DNA from: UBA822 sp965249775
GTDB taxonomy: Bacteria > Gemmatimonadota > Gemmatimonadetes > Longimicrobiales > Gaopeijiaceae
Assembly: GCA_965249775.1 (NCBI GenBank)
Contig: OZ252253.1
Coordinates: 2,914,001 to 2,978,000, forward strand
Direction: 5' to 3'
Length of the DNA: 64,000 nucleotides
In this document: positions 17,374-24,703 of the stretch, one piece after another
Layout: each line of letters starts with the position of its first letter
Numbering within the stretch: position 1 is the stretch's first letter
Program-made: the position numbers and the translations under genes
Notes under the pieces: model-generated
What the model was told of the DNA's origin: nothing
Databases searched by the model: none
The model's input: only the letters and a program-made list of their open reading frames with translations

Positions 17374-18087
17374 ATGTTGGGCAACCTTATGTTACTCGCC
17401 GTCTCCGCCGTTGTAAGTCCTTTGGCCGCCACACCCGCTCTCTCTCAGTCGGACGCTGGGGAGCTGTGTCCGTTGCCCGCCGGCGCCCAAGCCGCTCCAT
17501 CTGTAGTGCCCGACGTGGACACGGGCCCGCTCGGCAACAGCCGGTACGCCGTGATGGAGATGCTCCTCGAAAAGACCATCTTCAACGTCGACGTGCTCAG
17601 GCTGGAGGTGCGCGTCGACACCGCCACCGCCCGCCGATTGGAGTCACTGGTGCAGATCGCGCACCGCCGTCAAGAGGTTGAGGATTCCATCGTACTAGCG
17701 GTGTTGGCCGCCCCCCACGCTATGGCGAGAGTGACCTTTGAGCGCAACATCAGCCTCAAACGGTTCCTCGACGCCGTCGAGGACGACATGCAGAAAACGG
17801 CGGACGCCGGGTGGCTCAGCGAAGAGGAGTTCCTGGACATCAACGGTTGGATGCCGCGGTGGTTCGGTTTTCTAGCTGAGGATGGGATCCGGGACGGGGA
17901 TGTGATCACGTACCGCCTCTCGGGCGATACCCTCCGCACGGTCTATCGTACAGTCGCCGGCGACATACCCTTCGACGAGATCCTGGTGGGCCGAAAACAC
18001 CGGTACGGAGTCCTGGGCGCGTACTTCGCCCCGAAGTCGAGCTTCGGCAAGAAACTGCTCCGGTCGTTGTTTCGGGACTCTCGATAG
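17374..18087 (+). CDS. Exported chalcone isomerase-like domain protein
   Basis: 237 residues with an N-terminal signal peptide (about 1-25, …ATPALSQ). The rest fits the bacterial chalcone-isomerase-like fold (PF16036 type): 'EKTIFNVDVLRLEVRVDTATARRLESL', a central 'APHAMARVTFERNISLKRFLDAVEDDMQKT' helix region, then 'DGIRDGDVITYRLSGDTLRTVYRTVAGDIPF' and 'ILGAYFAP'-like end 'GVLGAYFAPKSSFGKKLLRSLF'. Such proteins are exported and of unclear biochemical role in bacteria; flavonoid isomerisation should not be assumed. The assignment rests on pattern recognition and is moderate. It is followed after 160 bases by a DUF3179 gene in the same direction. Confidence 0.6.
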   Translation: MLGNLMLLAVSAVVSPLAATPALSQSDAGELCPLPAGAQAAPSVVPDVDTGPLGNSRYAVMEMLLEKTIFNVDVLRLEVRVDTATARRLESLVQIAHRRQEVEDSIVLAVLAAPHAMARVTFERNISLKRFLDAVEDDMQKTADAGWLSEEEFLDINGWMPRWFGFLAEDGIRDGDVITYRLSGDTLRTVYRTVAGDIPFDEILVGRKHRYGVLGAYFAPKSSFGKKLLRSLFRDSR

Positions 18088-18207
18088 TGCGCCGTGGGCG
18101 TCTTGCGCAGGGAGCAGCCCGTCGAAAGCCAATAGCACCGCCCTGGTTTCGTGGGAGCAAGACGGGGAGGGGTTCTCTCGCTGGAACAGCCCTCTGTAGT
18201 GAAGGAT

Positions 18208-18241
18208 TCCTTTGGTGGGGCCACCTCTCTTCTCCAAAGGA
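18208..18241 (+). promoter_or_regulatory. Hairpin enclosing the DUF3179 ribosome binding site
   Basis: TCCTTTGG (18208-18215) is perfectly complementary to CCAAAGGA (18234-18241) across an 18-base loop that itself contains GGTGGGGCCACC. The 3' arm holds the AAAGGA Shine-Dalgarno sequence of the gene starting at 18248, so folding would hide it. A translational control element or a chance pairing are both possible. Confidence 0.45.
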
Positions 18242-18247
18242 TAAACC

Positions 18248-19411
18248 ATGATCCGTGTCTCAATTGATCCCGTGCGAACCCTCATGATGAGCCTGGCCGT
18301 GGTGGTTCTGATGCAGCCGCTGGAGGGCTCGACACAGGAACGGCCGGCCGTAGCGGGCCGCGACGTCTGGAAGACCGACTTCAGCAGACACACGGTTCCT
18401 TTCGAGGAATTCGCGTCCGGTGGTCCGCCGAAGGATGGCATCCGTTCCGTCGACCGTCCGTCGTTCATCACGATCCGAGAGGCCAACAGGTGGCTCTCCG
18501 ACCGGGAACCGATGGCCGTGGTGAGCGTGAACGGGGAAACGAAGGCCTATCCGCTTTCGATCCTGATCTGGCATGAGATCGTGAACGACGAGATCGGCGG
18601 CCGCCCCGTGAGCGTCACGTACTGTCCCCTGTGCAACACGACCATCGCGTTCGATCGCGAATTTCGAGGTACGGTATTGGACTTCGGGACCACGGGTCGG
18701 CTTCGTCACTCCGACCTGGTCATGTACGATCGGCAGACCGAGACCTGGTGGCAGCAGGCTACGGGTGAGGGGCTGGTTGGGGAATACGCCGGAGAGCAGC
18801 TCACCTTCGTACCCGCTACCGTCATGAGTTGGAGAGACGTAAAGGAGCAGAGACCGTCGGCTCGGGTGCTCTCGAGGGACACAGGATTTTCGAGGGATGT
18901 CACTAAGCGCTACGGCACCAATCCGTACCAGGGCTACGATCGCGGGAGCGGTCCCTGGCGGCAGTTTTTTCGGTTCGGGCGGAAGGATGGACGGCTCAAG
19001 GCGATGGAGCGCGTGGTCGCGCTCGAGCACGACGATGAATATCTCGCGGTTCCGTTCTCGATCCTGGCCGTGGAGGGCGTCGCCAACGTCCGTGTTCGCG
19101 GTCTCGACGTTGTGGTGTTCTGGGCTCCCGGTACAGCCAGTGCGTTGGACAACTCGACGATCGCCGACGGCCGAGACGTGGGCTCGTCCAGCGCTTTCTC
19201 TCCCGAGTTCGGCGGCCGCACGTTGACGTTTGAGCCGGCCGGTGACGGTCGCTTCCGGGACCGCGAGACCCGTTCGACTTGGAATCTCTCCGGAAGGGCG
19301 ATCGCCGGTGAACTGGCGGGCGCGCAGTTCACCGAAATCGTTCACGGCAACCACTTCTGGTTCGCCTGGGCGGTTTTCCGTCCGGACACGGAGATTTGGC
19401 GGGGGCGCTAG
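18248..19411 (+). CDS. DUF3179 family exported protein
   Basis: 387 residues with an N-terminal hydrophobic signal (about 10-32). The family signature is clear: 'KDGIRSVDRPSF', 'DREPMAVVSVNGETKAYPLSIL', 'HEIVNDEIGGRPVSVTYCPLCNTTIAFDR', 'VLDFGTTGRLRHSDLVMYDRQTETWW'. Cys of YCPLC and the flanking His/Asp are the obvious candidate functional residues. A later region repeats the theme ('VPFSILAVEGVANVRVRGLDVVVFWAPG'). No biochemical function is established for the family. The start ATG 18248 has AAAGGA six bases upstream, within a hairpin stem. Confidence 0.85.
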   Translation: MIRVSIDPVRTLMMSLAVVVLMQPLEGSTQERPAVAGRDVWKTDFSRHTVPFEEFASGGPPKDGIRSVDRPSFITIREANRWLSDREPMAVVSVNGETKAYPLSILIWHEIVNDEIGGRPVSVTYCPLCNTTIAFDREFRGTVLDFGTTGRLRHSDLVMYDRQTETWWQQATGEGLVGEYAGEQLTFVPATVMSWRDVKEQRPSARVLSRDTGFSRDVTKRYGTNPYQGYDRGSGPWRQFFRFGRKDGRLKAMERVVALEHDDEYLAVPFSILAVEGVANVRVRGLDVVVFWAPGTASALDNSTIADGRDVGSSSAFSPEFGGRTLTFEPAGDGRFRDRETRSTWNLSGRAIAGELAGAQFTEIVHGNHFWFAWAVFRPDTEIWRGR

Positions 19412-19495
19412 AACAGCCGGGTCTCCGGCCGTCGACGGACCGATAACTCGAATCGACGTCTCGCCGAGGACGGCAGCCCGCGGACCTAGCTGATC

Positions 19496-20077
19496 ATGGA
19501 TCCATACGAGTATCTGACCGTCTTCGTCTCAGTAATACTTGGCCTCGCTGTGGTTCACCTCCTCAGCGGCGTCTCGCTGATCCTGGACACCAGGATCCGC
19601 GAACGAATCGACTGGATCCATGCCGTATGGACGGCCAACGTATTCGTTACGACGCTCCTGGTCTGGTGGTTCAACTTCAGCCTCACTGCCATCCAAGAGT
19701 GGACGCTTCTCCACTTCCTGAACCTCGTAGCGTACTCCGTGGTCCTGTACCTCATGAGCGGACTGCTCTACCCAGTGAAAGGTGCGGAGATCATCGACTT
19801 CCGCGCTCACTTCGAGGCGAATCGACCCCGGTTCTTCATGGTATGCCTGGCGTTTCAGGCGGTCGATTTCACAGACGCCGCGCTAGAGCAGCAGGCGCTC
19901 GGCTCTGGCTGGGTACCGCTCCACCTAGTTTCTCTCGTGGTGTTTTCCGTCGCGTTTGCCATCGGGATCCGCAGCAACAATCGGGCCCTCCACGGTGCGT
20001 TGGCGATCGCCTGGCTGTTGGTCTGCATTTCGTGGGGCGTCAAGGGAGTTCGGGAACCCATCTTTGCTCCGTCATAG
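19496..20077 (+). CDS. Integral membrane protein, function unknown
   Basis: 193 residues with about six hydrophobic segments ('YLTVFVSVILGLAVVHLLSGV', 'AVWTANVFVTTLLVWWF', 'FLNLVAYSVVLYLMSGLL', 'FFMVCLAFQAVDF', 'LVSLVVFSVAFAIGI', 'ALAIAWLLVCISWGV'). I recognise no named family. It lies 84 bases after the DUF3179 gene in the same direction and converges on apt. ATG 19496 is the first codon of the frame; the upstream GACCTAGCTGATC offers only a weak ribosome binding site. Confidence 0.65.
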   Translation: MDPYEYLTVFVSVILGLAVVHLLSGVSLILDTRIRERIDWIHAVWTANVFVTTLLVWWFNFSLTAIQEWTLLHFLNLVAYSVVLYLMSGLLYPVKGAEIIDFRAHFEANRPRFFMVCLAFQAVDFTDAALEQQALGSGWVPLHLVSLVVFSVAFAIGIRSNNRALHGALAIAWLLVCISWGVKGVREPIFAPS

Positions 20078-20136
20078 CTCCAATCAAGACGCTTCGCCCG
20101 GCGGGCATCGCCCATGTGACCATATCGCGCCGACGT

Positions 20137-20664
20137 TCACTCGCCTTCGAATTCCACGAGGGTCAACACGCTCACGCCTTTTTGTTCCAGACGCTTACGG
20201 CCGCCCAGGTCGGGCAGATCCACCACGAACGAACAGCCCACGATCTCCGCCCCCGCCTGGCGCAAGAGATCGACGGTGGCGAGAGCGGTGCCGCCGGTGG
20301 CGATCAAGTCGTCCACCACCAGCACAATCTGGCCCTCGGTCACCGCGTCCCGGTGAATTTCGATGCGGTCGGTGCCGTATTCCAGCTCGTAATCCAGGCC
20401 GATGGTTTTCCACGGTAGCTTACCCTTTTTTCGCACCGGGATGAAACCCGTGGAGAGCTGGTAGGCCACCGCGCCGCCGATGATGAAGCCCCGGGCCTCG
20501 ATCCCCGCCACCGCGTCGATGCGCTTTCCGGCGAAGGGCTGGACCAGATCGTCCACCAGCTTGCGGAACCCGAACGGATCCTGCAGCAGCGTGGTGATGT
20601 CACGAAACTGAACGCCGGGCTTCGGGTAATCCGGGATCGTGCGGATACGGGATTTCAGCGGCAC
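20137..20664 (-). CDS. apt: Adenine phosphoribosyltransferase
   Basis: 175 residues, the usual length. The GTG start at 20664 is supported by AGGGGAAG five bases upstream. Sequence landmarks: 'IPDYPKPGVQFRDITTLL', 'AGIEARGFIIGGAVAY', 'VRKKGKLPWKT' and the PRPP-binding loop 'VLVVDDLIATGGTAL'. It converts adenine and PRPP to AMP and pyrophosphate. It starts 14 bases after the end of mtnP in the same direction, so adenine released by MTA phosphorolysis can be recycled at once. Confidence 0.95.
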   Translation of the reverse strand: MPLKSRIRTIPDYPKPGVQFRDITTLLQDPFGFRKLVDDLVQPFAGKRIDAVAGIEARGFIIGGAVAYQLSTGFIPVRKKGKLPWKTIGLDYELEYGTDRIEIHRDAVTEGQIVLVVDDLIATGGTALATVDLLRQAGAEIVGCSFVVDLPDLGGRKRLEQKGVSVLTLVEFEGE

Positions 20665-20678
20665 GGAGCTTCCCCTTC

Positions 20679-21560
20679 TCACGTGTTCAAGACCCGGCCC
20701 GCAACCGCATCCAGCTTGGCCGCCATCGCCGGGTCGCGGGCTTCCGGCGCGGTGATGATGGCGGCGTCTAGGGCATGGTCGCACCCGGCGGAACAGACGA
20801 CGGGGCGATCACGCAGGACCGGCGCCACTGCCCTTACTAGTGCCCGGGCGTGGTCTGCGTTCGCGTTGAGCACGCGGATGATGTCGGCCACCTGGACATG
20901 GTCGTGGTCCGGGTGCCAGCAATCGTAGTCGGTGACCATAGCAACGGTGGCGTAGCAGATCTCCGCCTCCCTGGCGAGCCTGGCTTCGGGCATGTTCGTC
21001 ATGCCGATCACATCGCAGCCCCAGGTCCGGTACAACTCGGACTCGGCTAGGCTTGAGAATTGCGGCCCTTCCATGGCCAGGTAAGTGCCGCCCCGAACCG
21101 CCGTCACATCCACAGATTCGGCCGCCGCCTCCAGGGCAGCGGCAAGCCGCGCGCAGACTGGGTGCGCCATGGACACATGGGCCACCAGACCGGGCCCGAA
21201 GAAACTCTTGTCACGCTGAATCGTGCGGTCGATGAACTGGTCCACCAGCACGAAGGTGCCCGGAGAAAACTCTTCCCTAAAAGAGCCCACGGCGGATAAA
21301 GACAGGATATCGGTGACGCCTGAGCGCTTGAGCGCGTCGATGTTGGCGCGGTAGTTGACCCCGTCGGGGGGTAACTTGTGGCCGCGCCCGTGCCGGGGAA
21401 GGAACACCATGGGCTGACCCTCCAAATCGCCGAACAATAGTGCATCGGAGGGTTCGCCGAAGGGCGACGTGACCCGTTCCCATCGTGTGTTCGATAGCCC
21501 TTCGATGTCGTAGATCCCGCTGCCGCCGATGACCCCGATCACGGGCTTCGATGCGGTCAT
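20679..21560 (-). CDS. mtnP: S-methyl-5'-thioadenosine phosphorylase
   Basis: 293 residues. 'VIGVIGGSGIYDIEGLS', the phosphate-site 'LPRHGRGHKLPPDGVNYRAN', 'YLAMEGPQFSSLAES', 'VIGMTNMPEARLAREAEICYATVAMVTDYDCWH' and the base-site Asp (TDYD) identify the MTAP branch of the purine nucleoside phosphorylase family. It cleaves 5'-methylthioadenosine with phosphate to adenine and 5-methylthioribose-1-phosphate in methionine salvage. GGAAGGCG lies six bases before ATG 21560. It forms an operon with apt. Radical SAM enzymes nearby also make deoxyadenosine-type by-products, which some MTAP relatives accept, but that link is speculative. Confidence 0.93.
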   Translation of the reverse strand: MTASKPVIGVIGGSGIYDIEGLSNTRWERVTSPFGEPSDALLFGDLEGQPMVFLPRHGRGHKLPPDGVNYRANIDALKRSGVTDILSLSAVGSFREEFSPGTFVLVDQFIDRTIQRDKSFFGPGLVAHVSMAHPVCARLAAALEAAAESVDVTAVRGGTYLAMEGPQFSSLAESELYRTWGCDVIGMTNMPEARLAREAEICYATVAMVTDYDCWHPDHDHVQVADIIRVLNANADHARALVRAVAPVLRDRPVVCSAGCDHALDAAIITAPEARDPAMAAKLDAVAGRVLNT

Positions 21561-21904
21561 ACTCGCCTTCCGGGGTTAGTGAACTTCGGCCCAGGCTTGG
21601 CGCTTGAAGGCGATGGACAGGCCGGAAAGGATCACTAGAAGGACAGCCAAACCGAAAGCCCTTTGAGGATAGCCAAGCCAAAAGCCTTTTGACGGCTTAG
21701 GTAACGTGAGGGCCAGGACCAAACGAGTCAACGCATCCGGTCTGCTCTCGTTTCAGGGGTTCACTCGGGTTACTCTTTGCGCTTCCCGCGTGCTTCCTCT
21801 GCAAGCTCTTGACTTGCTTCGATTGCTTTGATGGCGCTCATGTGGTTCGGCATCCACATTCCGGGAGGTAGAATCTGAGGCCGTCTGCTCAGAAAGGTCA
21901 TCTC
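21561..21904. other. Intergenic stretch with imperfect direct repeat
   Basis: About 340 bases between the divergent mtnP and VTT genes, so it should hold both promoters. At 21645-21693 two imperfect copies of AGCCAAACCGAAAGCCCTTTG / AGCCAAGCCAAAAGCCTTTTG occur in tandem. A 29-codon frame on the minus strand (21770-21859) ends in a charged helix-like sequence, but I could not support it as a gene. Confidence 0.5.
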
Positions 21905-22633
21905 GTGGCTGAAGTGAACGGGAAGAAGCGCAGAGCGATTCTGAAGCTCGGGGCGCTGGCCACCCTGCTGGCGGGGGGCGCCGCACTGGCCGCCTTCACG
22001 CCCCTGGGCCAGATCCTCAGCCGAGAGGGAATCGGAGACGCCATCGGGTGGCTCCGCAGCTCCACGGGGGCGCCGGTCATGTACGTGGCCGTGTACGCCG
22101 GCGCCACCGCCCTAGCCATACCCGGATCCATCCTCACGCTGGCCGGAGGCGCCGCCTTCGGCCTCTTCTGGGGAACGATCTATACCACGATCGGCGCCAA
22201 CATCGGCGCGAACCTGGCGTTCGGCGTCGCCCGCTTCCTGGGTCGCGACGGAGTCGAACGCGTGGCAGGTGATCGTCTCCAGGCCCTGGATCAGGCCACC
22301 GAGAGCTACGGGTTCCGTGGACTGTTGGCCCTCCGCCTCATCCCGGCAGTGCCGTTCAACGCCTTGAACTTCGGCTCGGGCCTCACGGCCTTGTCGTGGC
22401 CCACCTACGCCGTCGCCACGGTGCTCGGCATCTTCCCTGGGACGGTGATCTACACGATGTTCGCCGATGCGCTCCTCGCCGGATCACAGGAGGCGTCTCG
22501 CGCCGCGCTGATCCGGGTCCTCGTCTCCGGCGGACTCCTAGTGTTCCTGAGCTTCCTCCCCGCCTTGGTGAAGCGCCTCGGTGTGCGCCTGCCCCAACCT
22601 CGTGGAGAACCTCCTCCACCTGCGCTTCGATGA
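21905..22633 (+). CDS. TVP38/TMEM64 (VTT-domain) membrane protein
   Basis: 242 residues from GTG 21905, with AAAGG eight bases upstream. One N-terminal helix (about 12-32) is followed by the VTT core: 'PVMYVAVYAGATALAIPGSILTLAGGAAFGLFWGTIYTTIGANIGANLAFGVARFLGR' and 'FRGLLALRLIPAVPFNALNFGSGLTALSWPTYAVATVLGIFPGTVIYTMF'. The R-x-x-P-x-x-P-F/N-x-x-N-x-x-x-G motif is intact. VTT proteins move lipids across membranes or affect membrane composition. Its stop overlaps the start of the glycosyltransferase fusion (ATGA), making it the head of a tight operon with a second VTT gene two genes on. Confidence 0.9.
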   Translation: MAEVNGKKRRAILKLGALATLLAGGAALAAFTPLGQILSREGIGDAIGWLRSSTGAPVMYVAVYAGATALAIPGSILTLAGGAAFGLFWGTIYTTIGANIGANLAFGVARFLGRDGVERVAGDRLQALDQATESYGFRGLLALRLIPAVPFNALNFGSGLTALSWPTYAVATVLGIFPGTVIYTMFADALLAGSQEASRAALIRVLVSGGLLVFLSFLPALVKRLGVRLPQPRGEPPPPALR

Positions 22634-24033
22634 CGGGACCCGACCCACCGGCCCTGGCCGTCGTCGTCCCCACCCTCGATGAGGCCACGCGTCTCCCCGG
22701 GCTCCTCGCGGATCTCGGCCATCTGAAGATCCCTTGGGAGCTCGTCGTCTCCGACGGTGGCTCGACGGACGGTACCGTCGACCTGGCCCGCCAAGGCGGC
22801 GCGCGGGTGGTGACGGCGCCCCCGGGTCGCGCCTCCCAACTCATGGCCGGCGCCCGAGCGACAGCAGCCCCGTGGCTCCTCTTCCTCCACGCCGATAGCC
22901 GCGTGCCGACGGACGCCGTGGGGGCGCTGGAGGACTTCCTCCATTCGGCGGGGGAGGACGAGGCCGCGTACTTCGAGTTCGCCTTGGAGGGTGACGGACG
23001 GTTCTGGCGGTTCCTCGAGCACGGACAGCGGCTCCGCGAACGCGCGCTGGGGCTGGTCTACGGGGATCAGGGGCTGGTGGTGTCGCGGGCTGCGTTCGAT
23101 GCCGTCGGTGGCTATCCGAGTTGGCCTATCATGGAGGACGTGGGAATCCTGGAGCGGCTCCGTAAGGTGTCCAGGATTCGTCGCCTGCCCGCCTGCGTGG
23201 TCACGAGCCCGAGACGTTACGAGGCGGAGGGCCGCTGGTTCGGCTGGCTTCGGAACGCGAGCCTCATAGCCCTCTACCGGCTCGGGGTGCCGCCTACGCG
23301 GCTAGCCCGGTGGTACCCGCGCGACGGCCGCCCGGAGGGGGATCGCCAAACTCCATCCAGGGATCGTCCGTCCTCGGACACCGAGGCCCGGCTCGACTGG
23401 CGGGTCCCCCCGCTCCCCGAAGACCGCGGCAGGGTGGAAGAGCGCCGGGCACTCATCGTGTTCGCCAAGGCCCCCCAACCCGGCCGCGTAAAGACCCGTC
23501 TGGCGGCGGACCTGGGCGTGCAGGAGGCGGCTAGGGTGTACCGCCGCCTGGGCCGCCGCGTGCTGGACGCGGTAAGAGAAGGACCCTACCGGACCCTCGT
23601 GTACTACGACCCGCCAGACGCCGAAGCCGAGATGCGGGACTGGCTCGGAGGCGAATCCCTGGAGTTCCGTCCCCAGACGGAGGGCGACCTGGGTGAACGC
23701 ATGGCCCGCGCCTTCGAGGAGGCGCTCCGGGACGCCGATCGGGCGTGTATCATGGGCACGGACGTCCCCGCCCTGAGGGCGGCCCTGGTCGTACAGGCAC
23801 TGGAGCGTCTCGAGTCGGCCGATGTGGTGCTCGGACCCGCCGAGGACGGGGGATATTACCTCATGGCCCTGTCACGACCCCACCCCGAGATCTTTCGGGA
23901 CGTCCCCTGGAGCACGGCCGACGTGCTTGGCGCCACACTGGAGCGGACGCGCCGCGCCGGCCTCCGGGAGAGCCTCCTCCCAGTGCTCAAAGACGTGGAC
24001 ACCGCCGCGGACCTCCCGGCCTACCTCCTCTGA
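22630..24033 (+). CDS. Fused glycosyltransferase-like protein: transferase 2 (TIGR04283 type) + transferase 1 (TIGR04282 type)
   Basis: 467 residues from ATG 22630, overlapping the upstream stop. Residues about 8-230 are a GT2-fold domain: 'LAVVVPTLDEATRLPGLLADL', 'ELVVSDGGSTDGTVDLA', 'GRASQLMAGARAT', 'LLFLHADSRVP', 'YGDQGLVVSR', 'IMEDVGILERLRK'. After a linker, residues about 272-467 are a second GT-A-like domain: 'ALIVFAKAPQPGRVKTRLA', 'EGDLGERMARAFEEAL', 'CIMGTDVPALR', 'VVLGPAEDGGYYLMAL', 'FRDVPWSTADVL'. These two families usually occur as separate neighbours near radical SAM/selenodomain proteins, including arsenosugar clusters. Here they are one polypeptide, upstream of a radical SAM–ArsM fusion. 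The donor and acceptor are unknown. Confidence 0.9.
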   Translation: MTGPDPPALAVVVPTLDEATRLPGLLADLGHLKIPWELVVSDGGSTDGTVDLARQGGARVVTAPPGRASQLMAGARATAAPWLLFLHADSRVPTDAVGALEDFLHSAGEDEAAYFEFALEGDGRFWRFLEHGQRLRERALGLVYGDQGLVVSRAAFDAVGGYPSWPIMEDVGILERLRKVSRIRRLPACVVTSPRRYEAEGRWFGWLRNASLIALYRLGVPPTRLARWYPRDGRPEGDRQTPSRDRPSSDTEARLDWRVPPLPEDRGRVEERRALIVFAKAPQPGRVKTRLAADLGVQEAARVYRRLGRRVLDAVREGPYRTLVYYDPPDAEAEMRDWLGGESLEFRPQTEGDLGERMARAFEEALRDADRACIMGTDVPALRAALVVQALERLESADVVLGPAEDGGYYLMALSRPHPEIFRDVPWSTADVLGATLERTRRAGLRESLLPVLKDVDTAADLPAYLL

Positions 24034-24035
24034 CC

Positions 24036-24608
24036 ATGGAGATGCTCGACTCCCTCGTCTCCCTAATCGAAGAATCAGGCGCCTGGGTGTATGTCCTGGC
24101 GCCCCTGTTCATGGTAGCAGTCGCCATCCTTCCCATCCCGGCGGAGATTCCGGCCATGTTGAACGGGATGGTCTTCGGACCACGCGTTGGGGCGCTGATT
24201 ACGTGGAGTGGGGCGATTGTGGGCGCGGTCGTGAGTTTTGAATTGGCGCGACGATTCGGGCGCCCGCTTGCGGAAAAACTGGTGTCACCCCCTGCGCTGG
24301 CGAAAGCCGATCGACTGGTGCTCTCGGCTGGGTGGAAGGGGCTCCTGACCGTGAGACTCATTCCCGCCGTCGCGTTTACCCTCATCAACTGGGCCGCCGG
24401 CCTCACGTCGATCGGTCGCGCGACGTTTGTGTGGACGACGGCAATCGGGATTCTACCGGGCGCGATCGTGTTCACGCTTTCCGGGGCTGGACTCGGCGCC
24501 CTCTACCGTCGCCACCCTCAGCTTGCGTTCGCCCTTGGGCTCCTCGTGCTGGTGTTGATTGCATGGACCGTCTTGCGGTTCCGGGCGAGCGCCCGCGCTG
24601 AGGTCTAG
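24036..24608 (+). CDS. Second TVP38/TMEM64 (VTT-domain) membrane protein
   Basis: 190 residues from ATG 24036, two bases after the preceding stop. 'VYVLAPLFMVAVAILPIPAEIPAMLNGMVFGPRVGALITWSGAIVGAVVSFELARRFGRPLAEKL' and 'WKGLLTVRLIPAVAFTLINWAAGLTSIGRATFVWTTAIGILPGAIVFTLSG' carry the VTT motif. A final helix ends in a short basic tail. It resembles the protein at 21905 in layout but is clearly different in sequence. Two VTT genes around one transferase gene suggest a membrane-linked product or export route. Confidence 0.88.
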   Translation: MEMLDSLVSLIEESGAWVYVLAPLFMVAVAILPIPAEIPAMLNGMVFGPRVGALITWSGAIVGAVVSFELARRFGRPLAEKLVSPPALAKADRLVLSAGWKGLLTVRLIPAVAFTLINWAAGLTSIGRATFVWTTAIGILPGAIVFTLSGAGLGALYRRHPQLAFALGLLVLVLIAWTVLRFRASARAEV

Positions 24609-24609
24609 A

Positions 24610-24629
24610 CCGGTTTTGATGAAAACGGG
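24610..24629 (+). terminator. Hairpin between the VTT operon and the radical SAM gene
   Basis: CCGGTTTT (24610-24617) and AAAACGGG (24622-24629) pair with one mismatch around GATG, two bases after the VTT stop codon. No T-run follows, so it may be an attenuator or mRNA stabiliser rather than a terminator. Confidence 0.35.
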
Positions 24630-24703
24630 ACTCGCACGTTCGGCTGTTCATGCGTCGGACGGGCCGTTTCCTCATGATCCCGTCAATGGAGGAGATACAC
24701 ATC

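Noticed and set aside
21770..21859. 29-codon minus-strand frame ending in a charged helix
   Set aside because: Too short, no family, and the ribosome binding site is unconvincing; left as intergenic.
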